A DNA stretch of 6,012 nucleotides. Origin: an uncultured Fidelibacterota bacterium (GTDB lineage: Bacteria > Fidelibacterota > Marinisomatia > Marinisomatales > UBA8229). Each line of letters begins with the position of its first letter. The first letter of the stretch is position 1. Location of the stretch: NCBI GenBank assembly GCA_913054425.1, contig CAJXJG010000112.1, positions 1 through 6,012 on the forward strand. Reading direction: 5' to 3'. The notes beneath the pieces are model-generated. The model saw only the letters and a program-made list of their open reading frames with translations, did no database searches and was not told the DNA's origin. This document shows positions 1 to 6,003 of this stretch, piece by piece. The translations under genes were made by a program, and so were the position numbers.

Positions 1-25
1 TCGGCTTTCGTTTGGTTCTTTCGCA
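1..25 (+). repeat. DGR variable repeat (VR), 3' end including the IMH-like invariant segment
   Basis: Bases 2-25 are identical to TR bases 1620-1643, a perfect 24-nt match beginning CGGCTTTCG and ending TTTCGCA. Upstream of that block, base 1 is T where the TR has A (1619), which fits adenine-specific mutagenesis. Downstream, VR and TR diverge after base 25 (GGACTTG against AGTCTCT). In characterised DGRs the adenine-poor 3' end of the VR acts as the initiation-of-mutagenic-homology (IMH) site where cDNA integration starts. This block has only one adenine in 24 bases and would play that part. Most of the VR is upstream of the window, so only one variable position can be compared. Confidence 0.9.
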
Positions 26-35
26 GGACTTGTAG
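1..35 (+). CDS. DGR target protein, C-terminal end (partial, FGE/C-type-lectin-type variable domain)
   Basis: Only the last codons are present. Reading from base 3 gives G-F-R-L-V-L-S-Q-D-L and then TAG at 33-35. GFRLVLS is the closing strand of the formylglycine-generating-enzyme/sulfatase-modifying (C-type-lectin-like) fold used by many DGR targets. The same peptide is encoded by the template repeat at 1621-1641. The protein is expected to carry a diversified ligand-binding surface at its C-terminus, because the repeat ends only three codons before the stop. The 5' part, any signal peptide and any additional domains lie outside the window, so its localisation and full architecture cannot be stated. 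It sits immediately upstream of avd and RT on the same strand, the usual target-avd-RT-TR order. Confidence 0.85.
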   Translation, partial: GFRLVLSQDL

Positions 36-49
36 CCCCTTATCCCCCA

Positions 50-68
50 ATTCCGACGAAGTCGGAAT
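50..68 (+). promoter_or_regulatory. Hairpin/cruciform downstream of the VR, likely DGR target-recognition structure
   Basis: ATTCCGAC (50-57) is the exact reverse complement of GTCGGAAT (61-68), giving an 8-bp perfect stem around a GAA loop. It lies 24 nt after the end of the VR and 23 nt before the avd start. In the Bordetella phage DGR and relatives, a hairpin/cruciform with an 8-bp stem and a small GA-rich loop just downstream of the VR is needed for efficient mutagenic homing. Stem length, loop type and position all fit here. The spacing is longer than the few bases seen in the phage case, and the loop has three bases, not four. A terminator is less likely because no T-run follows, although a weak attenuating role on the target transcript cannot be excluded. 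Confidence 0.7.
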
Positions 69-91
69 AAAATTTTGGAATTTGAGAAGTA

Positions 92-466
92 ATGAATATA
101 AAGAAAAGTTCTGAAGAATTGGTTGTAATACAAAAGTTATACGATTATTTGGTATGGGTCAGCCCAATAATCAATCGGCTGCCCCGGGATAAAAAATATA
201 CCATAGGAGACAGATTATTGAATAGGCTGTATGACGTGCTGGAAGATTTGATTAAGGCAAAATATAGAAGCCGCAATAAATTAGAATTGTTGAGACAGGC
301 AAATGTAGGGTTGGAAATAGTGCGTTTTTATCAACGGTTAATTTTGTCTGATAATCTTTGGGACAGGAAACGATATCAATTTGCTTCCAAATCAGTGAAC
401 GAAATTGGTATTCTTCTTGGAAAGTGGGTTTTAAGCATAAAGGGTGCTAATGAAAAGAGTCGGTAA
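92..466 (+). CDS. avd: Avd accessory variability determinant (four-helix-bundle protein)
   Basis: A 124-residue, all-helical, basic protein of the size expected for the DGR accessory protein. The family signature at about residues 30-45 (LPRDKKYTIGDRLLNRLYDV) matches the Avd/bAvd and 23S-intervening-type four-helix-bundle pattern of a proline-basic stretch, then hydrophobic-T-hydrophobic-G-x-R-hydrophobic. In characterised DGRs, Avd forms a barrel-shaped pentamer that binds RT and the TR RNA and is required for cDNA synthesis and retrohoming. It acts in the cytoplasm. The ATG at 92 is preceded by a GAGAAG purine run whose end is very close to the start, so translation initiation may be modest. 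Its 3' end overlaps the RT start by 17 nt, implying co-translation. Confidence 0.88.
   Translation: MNIKKSSEELVVIQKLYDYLVWVSPIINRLPRDKKYTIGDRLLNRLYDVLEDLIKAKYRSRNKLELLRQANVGLEIVRFYQRLILSDNLWDRKRYQFASKSVNEIGILLGKWVLSIKGANEKSR
439..444 (+). promoter_or_regulatory. Ribosome binding site of the DGR reverse transcriptase
   Basis: AAAGGG lies 5 nt before the ATG at 450. This favours ATG 450 over the in-frame GTG at 444, which overlaps the purine run itself and has nothing comparable upstream at a suitable distance. The site is inside the 3' end of avd. Confidence 0.6.
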
Positions 467-1505
467 TTTATGGTCGAATATTATAGATTTTGATAATCTA
501 TTGTTTGCATCACGTAAAGCTCAAAGAGGTAAGAGATTTCAAGAGAACGTTTTACGGTTCAATTATGACTTGGAAGCGGAATTATTTGATATTCAGGACG
601 AACTTATGGAGAAAACCTATCAGCCCGGGGAATACAAAACGTTTGAAATATACGAACCGAAAAAAAGAATGATATCCGCCGCTCCCTATCGGGATAGGGT
701 TGTTCACCACGCTTTGTGCAACGTCATTGAACCCATCTTTGATAAGAGTTTTATTTATGATTCTTACGCGAACAGAAAAGAAAAAGGGACACATAAGGCA
801 TTAGACAGGTTTGTCAAATATTTCCGTTCAAGCCAATTTGTCTTGAAATGTGATATTGTAAAATATTTCCCATCCATTGACCATGAAATTTTAAAGAATC
901 TTCTTCGCCGAAAAATAAAATGCAAAGACACGTTATGGTTGATTAATTTGATCATTGACAATAGCAATCCGCAAATACCCGCAAATGAATATTTTGAAGG
1001 TGATGATCTTTTTACACCTTTTGAAAGAAAAAAAGGTTTGCCCATCGGCAATTTAACAAGCCAGTTTTTTGCAAATATCTATTTGAACCAATTAGACCAT
1101 TTTATCAAAGATGAATTGGGTATAAAAAAATACGTTCGTTACGTGGATGATTTTGCAGTATTCAGTGATGATAAGCTTTTTTTAAAGAAACTTCGTCAAA
1201 AGATTGAACTGGAATTGGAAAAATACCGTCTTCGTATCCACCCTGTAAAGAGTCAAATAACGCATGCAACATACGGAGAGAACTTTCTTGGGTTTAGAAT
1301 ATTTCCTAATAAAATTCGTGTTAAAAGTGATAACTTGAGACGGGCAAGAAGACGCATGAAAGATTTACAGGATGATTATAAAAATGGGTTGAAGGGGATG
1401 GATGAGATTGGTCAATCTATTCAAAGTTGGGTATCGCATTTGAACTATGGTGACACGTATCGTTTGCGAAAAGATATTTTTAGAAATTTGGTGTTTAGCC
1501 AATGA
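450..1505 (+). CDS. DGR-type reverse transcriptase
   Basis: Counted from ATG 450 this is a 351-residue RT, within the usual range for DGR RTs, which lack integrase or maturase domains. Visible motifs in order are the palm aspartate in KCDIVKYF (D135), the DGR-specific motif GLPIGNLTSQ (196-205), the active-site YVDD (231-234, coding 1140-1151) and the NFLGF thumb-side motif (278-282). The IGNLTSQ form replaces the QG of group II intron and retroviral RTs, is diagnostic of DGRs and is linked to low fidelity at adenines. The C-terminus is basic and helical. With Avd it copies the TR RNA into A-mutagenised cDNA that replaces the VR. All catalytic aspartates are present and the frame is intact, so it looks functional. 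The alternative GTG start at 444 would add two residues. Confidence 0.96.
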   Translation: MKRVGNLWSNIIDFDNLLFASRKAQRGKRFQENVLRFNYDLEAELFDIQDELMEKTYQPGEYKTFEIYEPKKRMISAAPYRDRVVHHALCNVIEPIFDKSFIYDSYANRKEKGTHKALDRFVKYFRSSQFVLKCDIVKYFPSIDHEILKNLLRRKIKCKDTLWLINLIIDNSNPQIPANEYFEGDDLFTPFERKKGLPIGNLTSQFFANIYLNQLDHFIKDELGIKKYVRYVDDFAVFSDDKLFLKKLRQKIELELEKYRLRIHPVKSQITHATYGENFLGFRIFPNKIRVKSDNLRRARRRMKDLQDDYKNGLKGMDEIGQSIQSWVSHLNYGDTYRLRKDIFRNLVFSQ

Positions 1506-1524
1506 GGATAGGCAGAAAACCAGA

Positions 1525-1643
1525 CGCGTTCTTCGCGGCGGTAGCTGGAACAACAACGACAACAACTGTCGGGTTGCCAATCGCAACAGGAACAATCCGG
1601 ACAACAGGAACAACAACAACGGCTTTCGTTTGGTTCTTTCGCA
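1525..1643 (+). repeat. DGR template repeat (TR), adenine-rich
   Basis: In the VR frame (codons from 1525) this non-coding template reads RVLRGGSW, then an Asn-rich stretch with C, R, A, N-R and NPDNR landmarks, then GFRLVLS. This is the C-terminal core of an FGE-sulfatase/C-type-lectin domain. Between 1543 and 1620, 33 of 78 bases are adenine, and 14 of 26 codons are AAC or AAT. No codon in that stretch can become a stop by changing adenines, because there is no AAA, AAG, AGA or other codon that A-to-N could turn into TAA, TAG or TGA. The last 24 bases match VR bases 2-25 exactly. The 3' boundary is firm at 1643. The 5' boundary is estimated from the conserved RVLRGGSW codons and could lie anywhere after about 1506, because the matching VR part is not in the window. 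Confidence 0.93.
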
Positions 1644-1662
1644 AGTCTCTTTTTCGCTTGTT

Positions 1663-1684
1663 TTGTTTGAAGGGATTCAAATGA
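1663..1684 (+). other. Hairpin with GNRA tetraloop just downstream of the TR
   Basis: TTTGAA (1666-1671) pairs perfectly with TTCAAA (1676-1681) around a GGGA loop (1672-1675). In RNA the stem extends by G1665-U1682, U1664-G1683 and U1663-A1684 to nine pairs. It begins about 20 nt after the TR end, a spacing similar to that between the VR end and the 50-68 hairpin, although the two hairpins share no sequence. It may be a structural element of the TR RNA spacer. It lacks a following T-run, so it is not a good intrinsic terminator. Confidence 0.45.
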
Positions 1685-1807
1685 TAATGCAAATGGAGGA
1701 GTCCAGCCCTGTTCTCGTGATTTTAAAAGAAATCCAAAAATACTCAATATTGTGTAAGGCAAGTAATGAGAATGAACGTGTTGCACAAAAGCAAAATTGT
1801 GATTAAT

Positions 1808-1813
1808 AGGAGG
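1808..1813 (+). promoter_or_regulatory. Strong Shine-Dalgarno for the caspase-domain protein
   Basis: AGGAGG lies 6 nt before the ATG at 1820. It decides the start against earlier in-frame ATGs at 1766 and 1772, which have only weak upstream sequence and would place a polar stretch before the signal peptide. Confidence 0.85.
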
Positions 1814-1819
1814 TCTGGA

Positions 1820-4018
1820 ATGATTATAATAAAACGTCGATTTACTTTTGTAGCCATCATCCTGGTTCTGTGCATGGGCATGCTTCATGGCCAGGATAAC
1901 GTAAGCGGCACCATTAAAATAAAAGGCGTTGAAGACATCGGCAGGGAGCGCAACCCGGAATTGTTCCCGCCCCAAGACGAATTTGAGACCAATTCGGAAT
2001 ACAGCCAGCGATTGGCACGGCAGAAAGCATTATTAAAAGACATCAGCGCCCAATTGCTTGCAGAAGCTGAAGCCCGCAAGAAAGAAAAGGAAAGGCTGGT
2101 AGCGGAAAGTGCCACGGAAGAAGAGCGGCTGCTGCAGATCAAGATTGCTGAGTCATTGGCGCCGGCGGAGTTAAAGCCACAAGACCTTGGCAGGTATGAC
2201 GCGGAGATCGGCGCTTTTCCGCTTACGGTTGGTGGGCAAACCTACACCGTTAAAATTCCTCGTAGCGAAGCAAGGGATTTCAAGGAGAACTACCGCACGG
2301 CGAAGGTGGAAGGGTACAAACGTCTGAAACGAGAACTAAAAACGTATGATTACTTCAACATGGTGGTCATTCATCCCATTACCGGTTCCCGGTTTCCTTT
2401 TGGTCCTACAAAAGATATCGCTACCGCACCGGTCATTGCATCGAAAAAATCCGTAGTTCCCCCAAGTTTGATGATGAAGGTGGCTTTCGTTGAACCCAAC
2501 GGCAACGGCTTTTTGGATGCAGAAGAAAAGGGAAAGGTGAAGGTGTCCATTACCAATAGTGGAAAAGGATCCGCCATGGGTGTTTTTGTAAAGCTTTATG
2601 CTGAAACATCGAATAAGGCTATTTCGATTGATCCGTCAAAGATGATTGGAGAAGTTTCTCCGGGACAAACAAAAACAACGGAATTTTCCATTAATGCGAA
2701 TAAATCAGTGACAAAAATGGTAAATAAGTTTACCGTTTCTGCCACGGAGAGTTATGGTTTTCCTCCGGATCCAATTCAAATATTATTTGAGACATTTCCC
2801 TTCATTCCGCCCAAACTGGAGCTGGTGGATTATGGAATCAGTACTGCCACGGGAGATAATATCATCCGCCCCGGTGTGGTTGTGACGGTTCAGGCCCGGG
2901 TACAAAACACCGGACAGGGAGAAGCAGAAGGATCTGCTTTTTCCATCAACCTGCCGACCGGCGTTTACTTCTCACCGGATAGTCGCCAGAACTATACATT
3001 TTCTTCCTTGAAGCCGGGAGAATTTAAAGATCTTGAATTCTCGTTTACACCCAGTAAAAAAGTGGGGAAAACTATCAATCTTGCCATTGGCTTTACAGAA
3101 CGAAGTTCTACGGGAAAATTCCCCTTAAAATTGGCAGTGAAAAAGCCCCAGAAATCGATTCAGCAGTTAGTGGTCAAGGGACAGGAATTGGGGAAAGTGG
3201 CCATCGCAAATGTAGCCACCGTATCCGTGGATATCGAGAAAGACATCCCTAAATCGGGTCGTGAAGGAAAACATGATCTGGCAATAGTGTTCGGCATCGA
3301 GAGCTACAAGAACGTTCCCGGTGTCTCTTTCGCCAGGCGGGATGCATTGTGGACAAAGAAATATTTTGAAAATGTATTGGGAATTCCCTCTAACCGCATT
3401 TATTACAAAACAGATTCAGATGTGGGGCAGGCAGAATTCAGTAAAGTCTTTTCTAAAGATGGGTGGATAGATAAAAGAATCAAGAATAATGAAACGAATG
3501 TATTCATCTACTACGCCGGTCATGGTGCGCCAGATCTTAAGAAAAACAAGGCATACCTGATTCCCTATGACGGTGACCCGAACTATGCATCCCAAACTGG
3601 TTATGAAATGGATAAACTTTACGCTGAGCTTGGGAATATGAAAGCCAAGTCAGTAACGGTCTTTTTAGATGCATGCTTTTCCGGTGCCAATCGCGATAAT
3701 GAGATGTTATTGGCAGGAGCAAGGCCTGTGTTTATTGAAGTAAAATCCGGCATCCCCGGGAATGTGACGGTTTTTTCTGCTGCCGGTGGTAAGGAAATAT
3801 CTTCCGCCTGGCCGGAGAAGAAGCATGGCCTATTTTCATATTACCTCATGAAAGGTATGCGGGGTGATGCGGATGCAAACGGCGATAAGCAAATCACTGT
3901 GGGTGAGTTAGGTGACTATATCAGAGAAAACGTCTCCGACATGGCAGGCATGTTAGATCGGGAACAGACACCAGAGCTGCAGACGATGGATAGGGATAAG
4001 GTTTTGATTCAATATTGA
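1820..4018 (+). CDS. Exported protein with coiled coil, two Ig-like domains and C-terminal caspase (peptidase C14/metacaspase) domain
   Basis: This is a 732-residue protein. Residues 1-25 form a signal peptide (basic MIIIKRR, hydrophobic core, MLHGQ), so it is exported. Residues about 54-112 are a charged Glu/Lys/Arg/Ala-rich helix, probably a coiled coil. A domain I do not recognise follows (about 115-210). Two Ig-like CARDB/BACON-type domains come next: about 218-330 (VAFVEPNGNGFLDAEEKG start, ITNSGKGSA) and about 331-440 (VQNTGQGEAEG). From about 485 to the end is a caspase-like peptidase with the catalytic pair His568 in YYAGHG and Cys619 in DACFSG. Residues 685-696 (DANGDKQITVGE) fit an EF-hand/dockerin calcium loop, suggesting calcium activation as in metacaspases. 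Expected specificity is after Lys/Arg, as for metacaspases; the substrate is unknown. The gene opens the downstream operon and follows the DGR TR spacer on the same strand. Confidence 0.9.
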   Translation: MIIIKRRFTFVAIILVLCMGMLHGQDNVSGTIKIKGVEDIGRERNPELFPPQDEFETNSEYSQRLARQKALLKDISAQLLAEAEARKKEKERLVAESATEEERLLQIKIAESLAPAELKPQDLGRYDAEIGAFPLTVGGQTYTVKIPRSEARDFKENYRTAKVEGYKRLKRELKTYDYFNMVVIHPITGSRFPFGPTKDIATAPVIASKKSVVPPSLMMKVAFVEPNGNGFLDAEEKGKVKVSITNSGKGSAMGVFVKLYAETSNKAISIDPSKMIGEVSPGQTKTTEFSINANKSVTKMVNKFTVSATESYGFPPDPIQILFETFPFIPPKLELVDYGISTATGDNIIRPGVVVTVQARVQNTGQGEAEGSAFSINLPTGVYFSPDSRQNYTFSSLKPGEFKDLEFSFTPSKKVGKTINLAIGFTERSSTGKFPLKLAVKKPQKSIQQLVVKGQELGKVAIANVATVSVDIEKDIPKSGREGKHDLAIVFGIESYKNVPGVSFARRDALWTKKYFENVLGIPSNRIYYKTDSDVGQAEFSKVFSKDGWIDKRIKNNETNVFIYYAGHGAPDLKKNKAYLIPYDGDPNYASQTGYEMDKLYAELGNMKAKSVTVFLDACFSGANRDNEMLLAGARPVFIEVKSGIPGNVTVFSAAGGKEISSAWPEKKHGLFSYYLMKGMRGDADANGDKQITVGELGDYIRENVSDMAGMLDREQTPELQTMDRDKVLIQY

Positions 4019-4047
4019 GTTTAATAGAAAAATAAAGGAGAAATCTC

Positions 4048-4818
4048 ATGAAAAAAATAAAAACCCTTTGGCTGATTATTTTCCTTTTCAGCCTTGGATT
4101 TTCACAGGTACAAAAAGATCCATTTAATCAAATGGGAGATGTCTTCGATGAACTTGAGGGAAAGTTATCGCTTTATTTTTTAAATGCATTGAATGGTAAA
4201 CCGATTCCATCGGCAAAAGTAAAAATGGATGGTATTGGAGAATATTCTACAGATGCTCAAGGAAAAATCCAGTTTAACATACCGGAAGATCCGTCTGCCC
4301 GCATTCCTGTCTCGGTGCGTAAATCCGGGTTCACAAATACGGACTTCACCTTAGAACTTCTGGCTGGGACGCTATTTTTAAATCGATTTTCTATTTCTCC
4401 TTCTATACCGTTGAAACATATGCGTGTGGTTCTGGACTGGGGTGAAAATCCTCGGGATCTGGATGCCCATCTGGTGAAAAAGGATAGTTACCATATTTCT
4501 TACCGCCATAAGAAAAAGGCAGCTGATGGCGTTGCCATATTGGATCGGGATGATACCAACGGATTTGGCCCGGAAACCATTACCGTTACGTCGTTGGACT
4601 ACAATGGTGAGTACGAATATTATGTAGAAGATTTTTCAAATCGCAATAAAAAAAGCTCGGATAAACTTTCAAAATCCCGTGGAGAAGTTAAAGTCTACGG
4701 AAAAGGAAAGTTGCTTCACTATTTTAGGGTACCTCAAAATAAAAAAGGGGATACGTGGACGATCTTCAAAATTAAAAATGGGGAAGTGATCCCGGTGAAT
4801 AATCTGGGATCCAGATAG
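4048..4818 (+). CDS. Exported CarboxypepD_reg-like plus DUF2135 (YfaP-like) protein
   Basis: This is a 256-residue protein with a clear signal peptide (MKKIKTLWLIIFLFSLGFSQ, residues 1-20). Residues about 37-115 resemble a carboxypeptidase regulatory/transthyretin-like beta domain (ALNGKPIPSAKVKMDGIGEYSTDAQGKIQFNIP). Residues about 125-252 match the DUF2135/YfaP pattern: RVVLDWGENPRDLDAHL (126-142), LDRDDTNGFGPETI (165-178), a YEYYVEDFSN strand and the closing WTIFKIKNGEVIPVN. The acidic D-x-D and DRDD groups could bind metal, but no catalytic activity is established for the family. It is periplasmic or surface-exposed by inference. An AAAGGAG ribosome site lies 7 nt before the ATG. It starts 29 nt after the caspase gene and ends 9 nt before the mltC-like gene, so all three are probably co-transcribed. 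Confidence 0.85.
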   Translation: MKKIKTLWLIIFLFSLGFSQVQKDPFNQMGDVFDELEGKLSLYFLNALNGKPIPSAKVKMDGIGEYSTDAQGKIQFNIPEDPSARIPVSVRKSGFTNTDFTLELLAGTLFLNRFSISPSIPLKHMRVVLDWGENPRDLDAHLVKKDSYHISYRHKKKAADGVAILDRDDTNGFGPETITVTSLDYNGEYEYYVEDFSNRNKKSSDKLSKSRGEVKVYGKGKLLHYFRVPQNKKGDTWTIFKIKNGEVIPVNNLGSR

Positions 4819-4827
4819 GGAGGAAAT

Positions 4828-5979
4828 ATGCTTAACAAACTGACATACATTAGTTTCGTATTTCTTTCATTTGTTTCGGGTCAAACAGAATATGAACAAT
4901 GGCTGAAAGATCAGAAAGCCGGGCTGAATTCCATGGCGGCAGCTGAAAATGCATACATGGCTTCTGTCTCCAAGGAATTTGATAATTATATTGTTGAGCA
5001 GGAACAGTTGTACCAGGATTTCAAAGATGAAGTGGAAAAGAAATGGGATGCATTCAAATTCAGCAGCAGTAAAACCTATGTGGATTATGACAATGATCTC
5101 AATGCCCGGGCGAGTGTTGATTTTGAAAAGGGTTTAGTTGAAGTAGAGGTGATTGTTGAAGATGACCCTAAGCAATCGGTTGTAGAAAAGAAAAATGCCG
5201 GTGACAAAAAACTCCAGAAAAAATTGACCCAGATAATCCAAAAAAAAGCGGATGACGATAAGCCCCTCCTTAAGGATCAGCTACAAAACAACCGAGGCCG
5301 AAAGGTGACCACAAGCAATGCCAAATCATTTGCGAAAGAAATTGTAAATCAGAAAAAGGTTAAAAAGGTAGAATTCGAGGGGAAGGATGGGCTAAGAAGA
5401 ATTAAATATACGTTAAAATTAAAGCTGCAGCCCAATCACGTCAATACACGGGCAAATCGTTTTAAGCAGGATGTAATTACCCAATCGAAACGGTTTAATA
5501 TTGATCCGGCTGTGGCTTTTGCAATCATGCAGACCGAATCCAGTTTTAACCCGAAAGCACGGTCTCATATTCCGGCCTACGGCCTCATGCAGCTGGTGCC
5601 AAAATCAGGTGCACGTGATGCCTATAATTATGTCTATAAAAAAGATAAATTGCTTCGGGGGCGATATTTGTATAAACCTGCCAATAATATTGAACTGGGA
5701 TGTGCTTATATCAGCAAAATCCGTCATTCCTATTTTAAAAGTATCCAAAATGAAAAAAGTGCCACCTATTGCACTATCAGCGCTTACAACACCGGTGCAG
5801 GGAATGTGGCTAAGTCATTTACGGGAAAAACAAAATTAAAGCCGGCAATTCAAGTCATTAATTCGAAAAGTCCCAGGGGTGTTTATGATCATTTGAAAAG
5901 GGAATTACCCTATAAAGAAACACGTGATTATTTGGAAAAGGTCACCGAACGAATGGCATATTATGCGTCTTGGCAGTAA
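4828..5979 (+). CDS. mltC: MltC-like lytic murein transglycosylase
   Basis: This is a 383-residue exported enzyme predicted to cleave the beta-1,4 bond between MurNAc and GlcNAc of peptidoglycan, forming 1,6-anhydro-MurNAc ends. Residues 1-19 are a signal peptide (MLNKLTYISFVFLSFVSGQ). Residues about 25-210 fit the MltC N-terminal domain (DUF3393), with the YVDYDNDLNARASVDFEKG block at 84-102. The SLT domain spans about 222-375: catalytic Glu237 in IMQTESSFNP, GLMQ at 252-255 and AYNTGAGNV at 319-327. Its overall length is close to E. coli MltC. Unlike the E. coli enzyme, it has no lipobox cysteine at the signal peptide end, so it is probably soluble in the periplasm or held by an uncleaved signal. 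The ribosome site GGGAGG begins on the last base of the preceding stop codon, indicating tight coupling. Confidence 0.92.
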   Translation: MLNKLTYISFVFLSFVSGQTEYEQWLKDQKAGLNSMAAAENAYMASVSKEFDNYIVEQEQLYQDFKDEVEKKWDAFKFSSSKTYVDYDNDLNARASVDFEKGLVEVEVIVEDDPKQSVVEKKNAGDKKLQKKLTQIIQKKADDDKPLLKDQLQNNRGRKVTTSNAKSFAKEIVNQKKVKKVEFEGKDGLRRIKYTLKLKLQPNHVNTRANRFKQDVITQSKRFNIDPAVAFAIMQTESSFNPKARSHIPAYGLMQLVPKSGARDAYNYVYKKDKLLRGRYLYKPANNIELGCAYISKIRHSYFKSIQNEKSATYCTISAYNTGAGNVAKSFTGKTKLKPAIQVINSKSPRGVYDHLKRELPYKETRDYLEKVTERMAYYASWQ

Positions 5980-6003
5980 ACTTAATTAAAAAGAGAGAAT
6001 ACT

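Larger units (their letters stand above)
1506..1760 (+). ncRNA. Probable TR RNA: template repeat plus 3' spacer (bounds approximate)
   Basis: DGR mutagenesis needs a TR-containing RNA that extends past the TR into a structured spacer that binds Avd-RT and primes cDNA synthesis. Here the TR follows the RT stop by about 20 nt, and about 175 nt without a convincing gene separate its end from the next start at 1820. A hairpin with a GGGA (GNRA) loop lies just past the TR (1663-1684). It is followed by a smaller TGGA-GGAG-TCCA hairpin (1694-1705). The RNA could be the 3' part of the avd-RT transcript. Both ends given here are inferred, since no clear promoter or terminator is visible. Confidence 0.45.

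Noticed and set aside
50..68. Intrinsic terminator of the target gene
   Set aside because: The stem has only four G-C pairs and is followed by AAAATTTT with no sustained T-run. The DGR hairpin explanation fits better.
1551..1620. CRISPR-like or microsatellite AAC repeat
   Set aside because: The AAC triplets are interrupted by conserved codons of the FGE fold and are in frame with the VR, as expected for a DGR template.
1502..1684. Plus-strand open frame with an ATGA overlap on the RT stop, rich in Thr
   Set aside because: The Thr-rich sequence is the AAC/ACA repeat of the TR in another frame. It has no family resemblance, and stop-free frames are expected in this biased sequence.
1658..1688. 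Promoter-like TTGTTT and GATAAT ahead of the caspase gene
   Set aside because: The spacer is 19 bp, the sequence is AT-rich so such matches are common, and the promoter consensus of this lineage is unknown.
1447..1806. Plus-strand open frame running from the RT end through the TR, reading RVLRGGSW...GFRLVLS
   Set aside because: It is the TR read in the VR frame. Its start lies inside RT with no ribosome site, so it is a template and not an expressed gene.
1681..1806. Possible 41-codon small ORF (starts MIMQMEESSP) with a GAAGGG site 6 nt upstream
   Set aside because: The ribosome-like site lies within the 1663-1684 hairpin, the length is expected by chance, and there is no recognisable family. 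The stretch is better explained as TR spacer, though peptide conservation in relatives would revive it.
1445..1975. Long minus-strand open frames opposite the TR and the caspase gene start (also 1495-1692 and 1365-1619)
   Set aside because: They are antisense shadows. The Val-, Cys- and Leu-rich runs come from the complement of the AAC repeats, and the longest one also crosses the signal peptide of the caspase gene.
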